From the NCBI RefSeq assembly GCF_000247695.1, contig NW_004624732.1, positions 42,950,957 to 43,014,956 of the forward strand: DNA of 64,000 nt, given 5' to 3'. The notes beneath the pieces were generated by a model. That model saw only the letters and a list, made by a program, of their open reading frames with translations. It searched no databases and was not told the DNA's origin. Below, piece after piece: positions 25,615 to 37,015 of the stretch. Numbering within the stretch: position 1 is the first letter of the stretch; each line of letters opens with the position of its first letter. The position numbers were made by a program, and so were the translations under genes. The stretch comes from Heterocephalus glaber. Taxonomy: Eukaryota; Chordata; Mammalia; Rodentia; Bathyergidae.

Positions 25615-25990
25615 TTTTTTCCTTCATTCATGAATTTAGCAAATATTCATGGAACAACCAGTATGTACCAGGCACTGTTCCATACATTGGAAAAAACAGT
25701 GGAAGAAAAGGCAAACAAGGCCCTAGCTCGGGGAGCTTAATTGTAGTGAGGGAAACATAAACAGTATATAAAAATACATGTTAATTTCAGTTAGTTAAAA
25801 GAAGTGAGATAAAGAGAACCAGGAGTGCTGGAGCATAGCTCTTTGTTTCTAAGACAGTCAAAAAGGCCTCTGACAAGGGGCCTTAGCTGAGAGCTGATGG
25901 ACAGGAGCCATCATGTAAAGACTGGGAGGTAGTCCCAGTAAACAGGCGGTAAGGGGCCTCAGCAAGATCCAGTAGAGCAGAGGATAAAAA
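25615..25990 (+). repeat. Ancient mammal-wide interspersed repeat, family uncertain
   Basis: The phrase series CTTCATTCATGAATTTAGCA, AACCAGTATGTACCAGGCAC, then GGCAAACAAGGCCCTAGCTC, AAAAGGCCTCTGACAAGGGG and GAGAGCTGATGGACAGGAGC resembles a very common old mammalian repeat (inverted L2-like or a DNA-transposon family). I cannot name it securely. Related sequence occurs near 16150-16210 and 62925-63200. Confidence 0.5.
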
Positions 25991-26067
25991 CACATCAATG
26001 TACCTGTCTTGGAGTGTAGAGAAAAGGAAAAACCAAATTCTCTTTAGCATGAGTATGATGAGAGCAT

Positions 26068-26310
26068 AGACTCAGTTTTCAAGGACTGTGTACTGGTTAG
26101 TAATAAACTTTGAGTGATGCTGCTTACATTTAAATTCTGACACTTCCCTTTGTGCCAAATTACCTGGGAAGGTTCAACTATGCAAGAAGCATTCTGACAT
26201 GATTTCTTACCTGCAATATGGTGATAGTAAGAATTACCTTTTACTATGTTAAGAATTAAATGAATTCCAAATTTTAAAGCACTTAGGGAAATATTTATTA
26301 TACACAAAGT
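26068..26310 (+). repeat. MIR SINE, sense
   Basis: The MIR order is visible: ATTTAAATTCTGACACTTCCC, TTACCTGGGAAGGTTCAAC, TTCTTACCTGCAATATGGTG, ATAGTAAGAATTACC, TAAGAATTAAATGAATTCC, AAAGCACTTAGGGAAAT. It is near full length. Confidence 0.75.
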
Positions 26311-26988
26311 GCTTCTTATATAAAATATTTCTACCTTTTCCTCCCAACTGCATCATGTAGGAAAGATGAGCCCTGTTATAGTCTGAATGATTACCTTTTT
26401 GATTCTGAATATCCTATAATTTACTCTGCAAAAGTATCTTACTATTTTTAGTCATTCTTCATCACAAATCACTTGAAAATGAACATAATTATTTTCCTTT
26501 GACATCTTTCAGAGGAGTGATCACTGGTGTGACATTGCATGAGTGACCTAGTAAAAATCTTCCACTATTGAAGTATTTTTAAGAAACATAGCTCACCTTG
26601 ATGGATTTCACATAAGGCTCCTGTTAAATAACCAAAGAAATGTATGTTATCCACAAATATCATGCCAGATGAATTTATGTTTGGCTTTTATCAGCAGCTT
26701 TATCAGTAGCTTTTCAAAAAACTTTTTTTTCAATTATTGAGTTGCCAAAAACTAAAAATGTCACAATTTACTTTTGAAAAGAGATTTCTAGCTTAATCAA
26801 ACTATTACAACTAGGCTGATAAAACTGGACACAGTGGCTGTGAGACAATAAACATGGGTCAATAGTTTCTTGTAACATTTTTACCATTCCTTCATAATTT
26901 CATGTTTTAAACTGAAGTTCCTGCTGTTGAAAACACTGAAGAAAATATTATAAGCCTTGTATAGTAATATTTTAAGATACTTTATGTA

Positions 26989-27074
26989 GGGTCAGGGATT
27001 TGGCTTAGTGGTTCTGCCGCTTGCCACGCAAGCACAAGGACCCGAGTTCGATTCCTGGTACCAAAAAAAAAAAA
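26989..27074 (+). repeat. ID-type SINE
   Basis: The body starts GGGTCAGGGATTTGGCTTAG, has GACCCGAGTTCGATTCC in the B-box region and ends TGGTACC plus 12 A. The flanks GATACTTTATGTA and GGTACTCTATGAA are only partly alike, so the target duplication is degraded. Confidence 0.92.
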
Positions 27075-28066
27075 GGTACTCTATGAATAAATGCTTGAGA
27101 AAAATTATTGAATTTATAGAAAACTCTAGAATACCTCAGACCACATGAAAATAATTAGAAAGTCTTTGAAAGTTAGTACTTTTTTGAAAAATAGTAGTTT
27201 CTAAATTCCTAAGTTTTTGCTTAAAATTGAAGTGTTACAAATTTAAAGTTATATAAAAATTCACTTTAATTAGATATATTGAGGAAAATGAAGTTAATAA
27301 TTCTATTAATTGCTTACTAAATATTACTGAAATAAAAGAACTTTTAATAACATCCACATTATACCCATATAAAAAGGAAGCACACTATAATCTATTGGGT
27401 CTAAATTCAATGTAAGAAATAAAATTATAAATACACTCACAGGTCAGGTCTTCAAAGTCTGAATAGTGAGTTTCTAAAAGGCACATAGTTGACACTTAAT
27501 ACTTCTTAAATTTGTTAACCTATTATATACAGATTTGCAGGAGACTTTGAGATGAAATAATCTACCTGCTCAATTTTTTAAGATGACATAGCCAAATTCT
27601 AAGTAAGTATGGTAAAGACTCAAAGGTATATACGTGTAACAATTTTCCCATTACATTATTATTTATTAATTATATTTCTCTTACTATTGGGTCTAATAAT
27701 TGTATGATTTAAAATGCCTTTAGTATACAATATCCACTGAATAGCAAAATTCTACATTAAGGAAAAACGGATGTAAAAATATTCTATTTCCTAGGATTAC
27801 TAATTAGCTTTATCTCAAAACATCAACATTTTAAATATTTTTCTTATTATCTACAATTAATGAAATATTTTAAAAAATAGACTTGTAATTTTAAAGCATT
27901 AAAATTATGAATTTCCAAATAAAAAGCCCTACAAATTAGGTTTCCCTTGGAAAAAAAACAGAGATAGGCATTTTATCATAAATATGTATAGGTTCTAACT
28001 CAATAAACTCTGACATGCATCTCCAATGATGTGTGCTTTTTGTTCATATTTCATTTTTGTTTACAG

Positions 28067-28156
28067 AAAACTGGGCACAAACCAGAAAGTGTGGATTTGT
28101 GTGGAGCACATATTGAATGGACCAAGGAAAAATCAAGCAGAAAGAATGTATTTCAG
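28067..28156 (+). CDS. ARHGAP15: ARHGAP15 coding exon B (middle of PH domain)
   Basis: This is the next coding exon of ARHGAP15, 90 nt and exactly 30 codons. It starts with KTGHKPESVDLCGAHIEW and ends with SSRKNVFQ. It joins directly to the ...ALSNM end of exon A, and the join matches the known protein as I remember it (about residues 129-158). The acceptor is TTTGTTTACAG (AG at 28065-28066) and the donor is CAG|GTAAGA at 28157, both close to consensus. Both boundaries are phase 0, so skipping the exon would delete 30 PH-domain residues without a frameshift. The one difference I notice from human is Thr for Ala in IEWTKEK. The following exon, expected to begin ITT..., was not found before the window end, so the next intron is longer than 35.8 kb. 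Confidence 0.96.
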
Positions 28157-28879
28157 GTAAGAATGTTATATATATTCAATTTATTCCTATTCCCTCTAAA
28201 TCTGAGCTCTCTTGGGTAATCAAAATAAGACTACCTTCTTGTGATGTTTTCATGTGCATGAACTAGTTGTCTGAAGGTCATTATGAAAGTCTGACTCCTC
28301 TTCCTTGTTGAATCTTTGGTTTGTTTTGTTGTTTTTCCATGGTGACTGGTTGTTATCTAAACACAAAATATATGTTGCATCTTGATAAGTTTTATATAAG
28401 GCATTGCAATTTGAAATGTATTTGTGAACTGGTTGGGCTCTAACCTAGAACACTTTATTTAAACTGATTTAATTTACAATTTTCAAACATACACAAGTTA
28501 ACACTCATTAATTATAAGCTACTTCCAAACGTTACCCTTCCTTCTAGTCATTAATTATATTTACCAGCGTAGGTAATGAGGAGATAGAAAGCTGAACAGC
28601 TATACAAATTGAATCATTTTATATTCAGTACTTTAAGTTTTGAGGAAAAATTATGATTGATAAGTAATCATATTGATTGGAAAGGATTAGGTGAAATCTG
28701 TAAGAGAGAAAAATTATAAAATGTAATCTTTCTCACATGATGTTAACAAAATCAGATAATTTAGCATGATTTCTAACAGCAATTAATAATTTTAAATTGT
28801 AGAGATGAATATTTTCCATTTTTAGATAAAATTTACCTATCATATTTCAAAATTAGTCAATAATTATATAGGTTTATTA

Positions 28880-28970
28880 CTATTATGTACATGTACCAAC
28901 TCCCCAAGATGAATATAATTACTATGTATTGCAAACATGTACCAATTTAAATAAAAATTATAAATAGATA
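28880..28970 (+). repeat. L1 3'-end fragment, sense
   Basis: ATGTACATGTACCAACTCCCC, AAGATGAATATAATTACTATG and CATGTACCAATTTAAATAAA resemble the terminal part of the L1 3' UTR seen at 56060-56176. It is diverged and short. Confidence 0.5.
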
Positions 28971-29387
28971 TAGGTTTATTTTAGAATTAATGTCATTTGT
29001 TAGCCAAGAAAGCCAAAGATTATTATAATTTCTTACATTAAATACTTTCTCAGAGCATTTTGGTCTTTTGATAACGTCAATTCTGTTCTTACATGCTGTG
29101 CTGAAATTAATATATTGAGTCTTACAGAAGCATAGATTGCTGACATCGCCTACCTACTCTCACTGAAGGGAAAAAAGTCTGCTTTCTTGTTTATTCCAGG
29201 CACTAATTTGGGTATATCCAAATAATTTGAGTCCATCCAGATTAAAAATTTTTTGAATATTCTAAAATAAAAGTTTTCTGGTTGAAGTTTTAGTCTACTT
29301 AGGTATAAAGATTGTTGTTTTACCAAGAAAGAACTTGAGAAGATATATGTAATCTTTATTTCCCAATTAAAAATAAAAATTTGATGG

Positions 29388-29418
29388 AAGGGAGGAGGAA
29401 GGGAGGAGGAAGGGAGGC
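29388..29418. repeat. Short purine mirror tract
   Basis: A GGGAGGA/GGAAGGGAGG-type repeat of about 30 bp consists only of purines on the + strand. It may be the remnant of an L1 3'-UTR purine tract. Confidence 0.7.
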
Positions 29419-29818
29419 CAGCAAGCCACCAAACAGATTTACCAATCAGTGGTCCAACCCTGGAGTAATTAGGATATGGTCTTAGGGAATCGAGTAGGAG
29501 AAATAAATTTTGTTTCAAAATGAGTGGCTGTGGTTCAGTAATACATCCTTCTCTCCAGTTTCTTGCTCTTTTTTCTCATTTTTTTTCCATAAATAATAAA
29601 ATGTAGAGATTGTACTCCTAGTCTTTATGACAACCTAAATAATCAGAGAAGCTGAGTGTTCTAGAATTATATGTTGTGAGTTTACATCTTAATAATTTAA
29701 GTTGCAAAAGGACAACATTAAATTCAAATTTATGGACCTAATCCTTGGACAATAGAAATTTTTGAAGATAGCCTATTCTTTTTCAGTTTCTTCTGGGAAC
29801 CATATGAAAATTCAACTA

Positions 29819-29848
29819 TCGCTTCTCAGCTTTTTGGCTAAGATCAAG
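29819..29848 (+). pseudogene. U2 snRNA 5'-end retropseudogene (truncated, ~30 nt)
   Basis: The sequence TCGCTTCTC followed by TTTTTGGCTAAGATCAAG matches the first ~31 nt of U2 snRNA with about two transitions. It stops well before the branch-point recognition region, so it cannot be functional. It is flanked by TGAAAATTCAACTA (29805-29818) and TGAAAATTCAGCTA (29849-29862), a 14-bp target duplication with one mismatch. There is no poly-A tail. The duplication shows that the fragment was inserted by an L1-type mechanism as a 3'-truncated copy. Confidence 0.85.
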
Positions 29849-29913
29849 TGAAAATTCAGCTAGGTCACAAATGGGTTGAAATTCAACTATATATAATATA
29901 CACAGGGTAATAT

Positions 29914-29998
29914 ATAGATAGATAGATAGATACACATACAGATTTTAAAAATATGTATAATTATGAGCATGCTATATATATGTGTGTGTGTATATACA
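29914..29998. repeat. GATA and TA/TG simple repeats
   Basis: A (GATA) run at about 29914-29933 is followed by AT-rich spacer and a TA/TG alternating run at about 29973-29998. Confidence 0.85.
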
Positions 29999-32900
29999 TT
30001 TAAATTGCCTATACTAATGCTATCATTCTAATCTTTTCTGAATATTACTAACCATCTCCTCTTGTAATTTCCCACCTATTTTTCATGTTTGTGTATGTAA
30101 GTACATTTAAACATATTAAAAACTATTCTCATTCTTTGGGTAATAATTTGGAGGGTAAAATCATGCCAGTTACTTTTCTTTGTCATGCAACTGAACAATT
30201 CATGGGGCCTCATTCTTACATATATTGTTTTTTTCTTTTGATCTTCCTTGGAGTTTTTAGAGAAACGAGGAAGATTCAAGTTTAATGTTCTGCTTCATTT
30301 TTTCTGTATGGCTTATTTATTTATTTTTTTTGGTCATGCTGAACTCTTTTCAACCTCTAGGTGTACACATTTAGGTTTTATATATATATATCCATAGATA
30401 CTTGTTCTGAACTAAGCCTTTTGAGAGGAACAATGTAAACAGCTTTTATAGTTCTGTTAACAAAAAAGCATTGGGAAGGATTTGCCAGAGAGCTAAATCT
30501 AGATGACTTGCATCAATATTTGATTAGATACATTAGCTGTTCTAACTCTCAAATGATCAGAATAAACATGATTATATCGCAAAAACATCATATTAAGGCA
30601 TTGTTGGGTATTTGAGTGTGTGTAAGGGTTTCATTACCTACAAAATAATGAAGTGTTTCTTCCTGACCGAAAAAGACCATCACCGCTTCAGCTGATGTGC
30701 TACTTCTGAAATAGGTTTAGAATTCCAAGTTTGAATTAGAGTTGGTGTTCAATTTCAGCCTATGAATTATAGATTACAGATAGCAAATGACTATTGAGAT
30801 TTTTAGTTCAAGAAAAATCAAAGAAGACCAAAATTAGAACTACTCTAAAATTTGAAATCTGTTTTTAAAATCTTGATGGATTAGCATTTATATGCCATGT
30901 AATTACACTGTCTGCAGAGAAGTCAAATTTAAAATGAATGGGGAAACAAACAAAACATTGTGAGTGGCTGAGATATGTTTGAAAGTCTCAGAAGCATAAA
31001 CTATGATACCAAAAAAAGAAGGGGAAAAATTTCACATGTCTCATTTATTTGGATATGCTGTTTGGACATTTATCTTGTTCATTGTTTCTTTGTATTAAAA
31101 GCAAAGTTCCCTTCTCGGGCCAAAGTCCAGCCAAACTTGTGGTGTGGATTCAATCTTGTTTGACTGGCAAATGGTAGCATCATAGTGACATTAAGTTTTA
31201 GTATTTAAAAACTCAAGATCTTGGCCTAATTGCTAGTATTTAATATTAAGTAATTTTTAAAAAATGTATGTTAACTTCTATAATAAAGTTTGTATAGGAA
31301 TATCATAACGTGTGTTGAAATGTATGCACACATAAACATATATCTAGTAGCTTGACTAGGGAAACAGAGTGAGCATTTACACAAATATACAAAACCAGAA
31401 AGATAACTTTGTAATTACAGCGGGTGGTGAAGTTTCAAAGTTAAATTAGTAAATGTCCATTGCTACCAACTATTGTTTAATTCTGCAGAGAGCATAATTA
31501 TCAAGGACTATCACAAGTTTGATGTAGCTTGAGAAAACATTTAGCGACCGAGTGATTTGTAATGAACTGTGACACGAGTTTCTTTAGTTAACTTAAGAGC
31601 AACGCTAGGTCTTCATCAGGGAAAGAGTGAATAAAAAGAATTGTGTTCAAATTACATGTTTGAAACATTCCTGCTAAGTGCTAGTTTGCTCTTTGGTGTT
31701 TAGCCTGAAATTTAAAGCACTAAGGATTAAAAGGATTACAACATGATCTTAAATAATCCTGAATGTCATTTACAGAGAGATAGTTGTAATAACTAAATAA
31801 AACCATGTTAAGGGATGGCAGTATTGTCAGGCAGCATCTATAACGCAAGCCGTGCTGTCACCTTCCCTTTCCTTGCTGGGTACGTTACACATTTACAAAG
31901 CTTTTCCACAGGAAGTTCAACCGAGAACATGGCTAAAATAACTTAAAATAATGTAGAAGTTTAGCTTTTAATATTTACTTGTTTCAAACTTGAAGGACAT
32001 TTTTCACTTAGGTTTCCTTCCTTCTTCAAATGTATAGCTCTCTGAGTTAAATATTTTTCAAAGGCTAGGGAAAGGGGGCTTAGGACAGAGCCATCAAATA
32101 GACAAATGATGCACCTCAAAACCTTCCCCAAGCTCCAAAGGGGTGCCCCCTTATTAAATATATTAGAGTCCTGAAGCACTGTAATTAATTCTATGCTGTT
32201 TGATTTACCAATTAAATATTTTTTAATTGTCATGTACCATACATTGGCCTATACTTACCAAACCAAAAGACTGGACACTCTTTAGCTAATGGAATTGTAA
32301 CTGCTAAGGCTAGAAAAAAATGCTGTCATAAGAAATTGTAGGAAATTTTGTCCACAATATGGGTTTTGTACTTGACAATTTCAGATAGGAATCAAGGGAT
32401 AGGGATAAAGAAAAGAATCTACAGTATGTTTGCTTGATCTTTTTTAGTATAAGGTGTAAGACAGTAGCTAATTATTCAGTTAAAATAATTGAATCATTTA
32501 GACTCTAAAGCCTTAGCTTTTCTTCAGAGCTAGATAGTAACTAAAGCCTCATTTTTTCTGATTTATATTTAAAATAAAATTTTACCTATGAACATACACT
32601 GGGTTCCTTTGTAGATTACATGCTTTAAATAGAATAATTCTACCAATTAATGAATTATGGCTGATGAGGAAATTGTGAATTGAAGATTTAAAAGACAGAA
32701 AAAATTAAATGATTCAAGAAGATGAAAGTCTGTTTGCCTCCCTCATCACCAAAATTATAACCTCAACAAACACCATGACCAAATTTCCAGGATTTAAGAT
32801 TCTTAATATAAAATATATCTCAGAAGATACATCCTGTTTCCTATAAGTAAAGTAAACCTTGGAATAAGTCCATCATTACTCGTATTTCTTTTCTTACTGT

Positions 32901-33911
32901 GGATGAAGTCTGCTGGCTACAATATATATTAAACATATTCAAGTAATATTTTCCCTGGATATGCCTTACATTTAAAAATAATTTGATTGCTCTCTTGATC
33001 TGAATATAACTTAGTTTAAAATGTTTAAGTAATACTTAAGTTTATTAATGCAAAGATAATTTAATAGCATATTGGAAAATGCCATTTTTAAGCCAAAAGG
33101 AAAACTACTGGTATTTTGCTTTTATTCATTTCCTCATGGTAAAAGTGGTGGTTTAAAATAAATCTGAGCTTTTATCAATTTTCTCTTTCATTTTACAATG
33201 TGCATAGTCTAAATGCAAAAGGATGATTCTTCACATTCATACATACATTAAATTTCAAATAAACCTGGTTTCACTTTAGAGAATTACTCCCAGTATTTTA
33301 AAAGGCACTGCATTAAAAATAAAGCAGAATAAGGGAAGCATTAATGTCTAATATAGTTTTTTTTGCTTTACAGCTTTTCCTCAATCATTTTATCTACCTA
33401 TTAGATATTCATGTATCATTCAGAAAGTACAGTGGAGAAAGCCCATGAGTCTGGGGACCTGTGCTCTGGTTTGGGTTCTCAGTTTTATGGTTCTTTATGT
33501 AGAACCAAGGTGGGATTCCTCCTCCAACTTACGGTTTGTCACACCAAGAAAATAAGAAATAATAGACTTTACCCGATCTGTCTCCCATTTGTGTTAAGGT
33601 TAAAATGAAGCAATCCTTTGGTGTATTTGAAAGCTACTGCATAGTGATTTTAATATAAATAAAACAGGATATAATCATTCATTGACTAACCACATCATCT
33701 CACAACATGTGAGGGAAAATCCAGGAGTGGATTTTAGAAGAATTGAGATTCCAGAGATAGTTATTTGTAAAATGCAACTCAGAGTTCTGAATAGTTTGCC
33801 TTTCTAACATTTTCTTAACCTAATCAATATACCGAGATTTAATACACCATGTAAAAATGTTTTGATTTGCTGGATAGCAAAGAGTATATCTTCAAACCTT
33901 ACTCAAACAAT

Positions 33912-33959
33912 TTTAATATTTTATTATTTTAATATTTATTATTTAATATTTATTATTTC
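33912..33959. repeat. AT-rich tandem repeat
   Basis: Short units of the type TTTAATATTTATTA repeat about three times imperfectly. It is low-complexity intron DNA. Confidence 0.8.
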
Positions 33960-36900
33960 ACATAAATAGCATTACTTATATAATATCTAGTTGATATGTA
34001 TATTAATTAAGGACATATCCAAGTTAATACTTAAAAAAATTGCCCTGAAAGCTTTTATGAAGTTATGAATGGCAACTTGTAAGAGTTAACTGAGAGGCAA
34101 GGGCAGCAGCTATGCCCCCAATAAAAGACTGTGATTACACTTTCTGTTTCCCTTCTGAAATAGTAGGACAGCACTATTTGTGCTTGGCTACACTTTTGTC
34201 AGTGGGATTATGCAGAAGAATTTTTCATGAAGGATAGGCACAATTTTATACTAGAGCTCCTCTTTAGGAATATGAATGTCAGAAGTGTCTAAGATTGAGC
34301 AAAAATAACCTGGGGGCAGGGAATAAAGTTGATTGCGAATATCTAGGTGTGACATATGAACATGTTATTCTAAAGAAAGGAGAAACAAAAACAAGGAGGT
34401 GGGTGGCACGCACACTCCACATACCTATTTGTTCAAATCATGGGACTTGGAAACCACTGTCTTTGTGTGCAGGTTTAATGTGTAATACATAATAAAATCT
34501 CTATATGTAATCTAGAGATCACAAATTAAGATAGAGAAAATCATACCAGGTTTTTGTTGCCTGCGTGATTCTGTGCAGCTCACAAGTCTAAGCCTTGGAC
34601 TCTGGAGGGCATGTATTTATTTGCACAGGTTCATTATTCCACTGGCTATTTTAATGCTGCCTTACTGCATTTATTTTGCTTTGAACTAACATCAAAGCAG
34701 AATGAATGTGAATAACAGTAAAGATTATGATAGCCCTATTAATACATTTTATTCCCAAATTAATGAAATGAACCAAGATTGAAAGTTTCCAAAATGACAT
34801 AAAATACATCGAAATGTTAAAATGAAAAGAACTATGTTAACTTTGTTTCTTCTACTTCTAACATTTAGCAGGAGAATAGAGGCATGTGGCCTAGTGAACC
34901 TAGATCACTGCTTTGCTCACCTCGGGTCACCTTCTGGAATAGCTGGCTACCTGTGCTTAAAGATATGAGGTGTGCATTTAGAATCTGAATTTTAGCCTGA
35001 CACCAACTATCTTGCCCTTCGTTTACTGACCTCATGCTGTGAATTCCCTCTTCTTATGCAACACATTCTATTTCTTACTGTTTTGTTAGAGCAAGTCTAA
35101 TGACCACTCTGCCATCTATGAGCTTCTGTGACTAGCCATGCAGTTCCTCCATGTCTGCATACCCAGTGTGAAGCTAGCTAGCCTTGTAGGGCTGTAACTT
35201 GGGACTTCAGACTACGTACACCAAACTGAGCAAAAGAAACCACTGCCACTGGGAGATTTCATGGGGTACAAGTAGCAACATGAAGTGTTATGGCTTTTTC
35301 ATTTGTGATTTTCATCTTCTGGAAAAAAAGAAATTATTATGTTGATTTGGGCATGACAATATTCAAACTAAGGGATCATGTATTTGATACCTACTTTAAA
35401 ATTTGTATTATATATTTGTAAAAGAAAGCTGCCATTATGATTTTTTAAAATAGAAAACAGGCCTATCCAGAAAAAGCAATGGTTTAATCTCTAATGCTGG
35501 TTCATAATAGATGGGGCCAATAAATGGTATCACATTTTACAGCTTGTCCATAAGGATGAAACAGGGTAAAATAAAATTGAGTTTCTTTAGGTAGCACAGG
35601 ATCACTGGCAGATAAATAGCTGATGCCATTCAGTTTTTAGAAACATAGGTAATGAGGCTGCCTCTGAAGGCAAGAGAAAAAGAAAACAATACATATATAT
35701 GCACACACATATACACGGTTTATATACCACAAGCCACTGAGCAGGCAAAAAAATCTGTGTAGTGGTGAACAAATCTGAAACCTCAGAGCAATGTTTAAAG
35801 CAGTGTAAGATAATAACAAGGCAGGCATCCATAAACAAAGGCTCAATAAGAATGCAAGGAAAACATACTAAGTTTATGATGAAAGGAAAATTCCAGCCCT
35901 CACACAAAACTGTCAAGACCACTTGTGGAATATTTGCAGAGTCTTTCAATATATGAGTGAAGCATGTTACTAAAAATTTAGTGGAAAATAAATACTCAAA
36001 AGCAGGGTTATAAAACCTTGCAAGACAGTTAAGGATTCTTGGTATTTGAAAAGGAGGGGGAGGCTGTTCTTTTATCTTAACAAAACAGGACGTTGAGAGA
36101 TGTCTAAATGAGACAATGAAATGATATTGCTGATGTTAAGGAGAAATCAGGAAGGAAGACATTAGAACTCTTTTTAAGTGACAAATTATTATGTGTTAGC
36201 TTGATCAAGGAAGGGACAGTAATAAGGAGGGTTTAGATGCATTCCACTTTAGTAATGACTTATTAGATTCTAGACCTCAGCTTCATCATTTTACCTGAGA
36301 TTTCACTTTCAGCATTGGGAGGAATTCTAACAGACTCTCTTCCTGGGTGAACATGTGGAAGTCAAAATATTTTGGTGGCAAATTTAACAAATTGTAGAAA
36401 CAGCCCAAAAAGGGAAGGAAATGCTGACATTGAGGATTCGGTATGAAGTAACTGAGATAAACTTTGCTAGTTTTGTTTGGATGTTGAATTTAAACAATGC
36501 TTCATTTCCAAATTCTCATATCTGTGATCAAGTAAAAGACAAACTTCTGATACTTGAGATCTGTGATGGATTTACAATCAATTCATGGAAAGGGAGGTTA
36601 TTAAAACACACTTTTGATGAGTAGGAGGCTCTGATAAGGGTGGCAGAAAATTATGTGAAACCCTTCTCTTTTGACAGCTACACAAGAACATGTACAACCA
36701 CAGATAGTATTTGTCCACTAGAATGGAAAATATTTGTTTCAAGCCACAGGCGTTTTCTACCATAGTATCAAAATAAAATTCAGCAGGAATTTGATGTTTA
36801 ATGCACATAAAAATAAATATTTTCAGGGGCCCAAATCTACAAACGAAATGGACACCACAAAAAATACTGGTGATGTGAAAAAATGGCTGTCTTCGTTATG

Positions 36901-36999
36901 AACAAATTTGTCCTTTTGCTAAAGTCAGGATTGTTCTATTATTCACATAGGAAATCTTAGAAGGACTCCACAGAATGCTGCATTATTCATAAAAGCATT

Positions 37000-37015
37000 G
37001 CTGCCATCTGGTGGC
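37000..37015 (-). promoter_or_regulatory. Candidate CTCF binding site
   Basis: Read on the minus strand this is GCCACCAGATGGCAGC, a very close match to the CTCF core motif (CCASYAGRKGGCA type). It stands alone in AT-rich intron, so the match is conspicuous. Occupancy cannot be judged from sequence. Confidence 0.6.

Larger units (their letters stand above)
7906..28066 (+). other. ARHGAP15: ARHGAP15 complete intron of 20,161 bp between exons A and B
   Basis: This intron is bounded by GTAGGT at its 5' end and TTTACAG at its 3' end and lies between two phase-0 boundaries. It holds most of the older repeats listed separately: a palindromic DNA element, ID SINEs, a nested pair of LTRs, L1M sequence, a hAT MITE, MIRs and a B1+ID dimeric SINE. 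The stretches 9710-11060, 14900-16580, 18850-19600, 20000-23990 and 27090-28000 show nothing I can assign beyond AT-rich intron and short simple repeats. No additional ARHGAP15 exon was recognised here. Confidence 0.9.

Noticed and set aside
29150..29518. 122-codon minus-strand frame
   Set aside because: Runs through a purine repeat and AT-rich intron, with no domain or homologue recognised.
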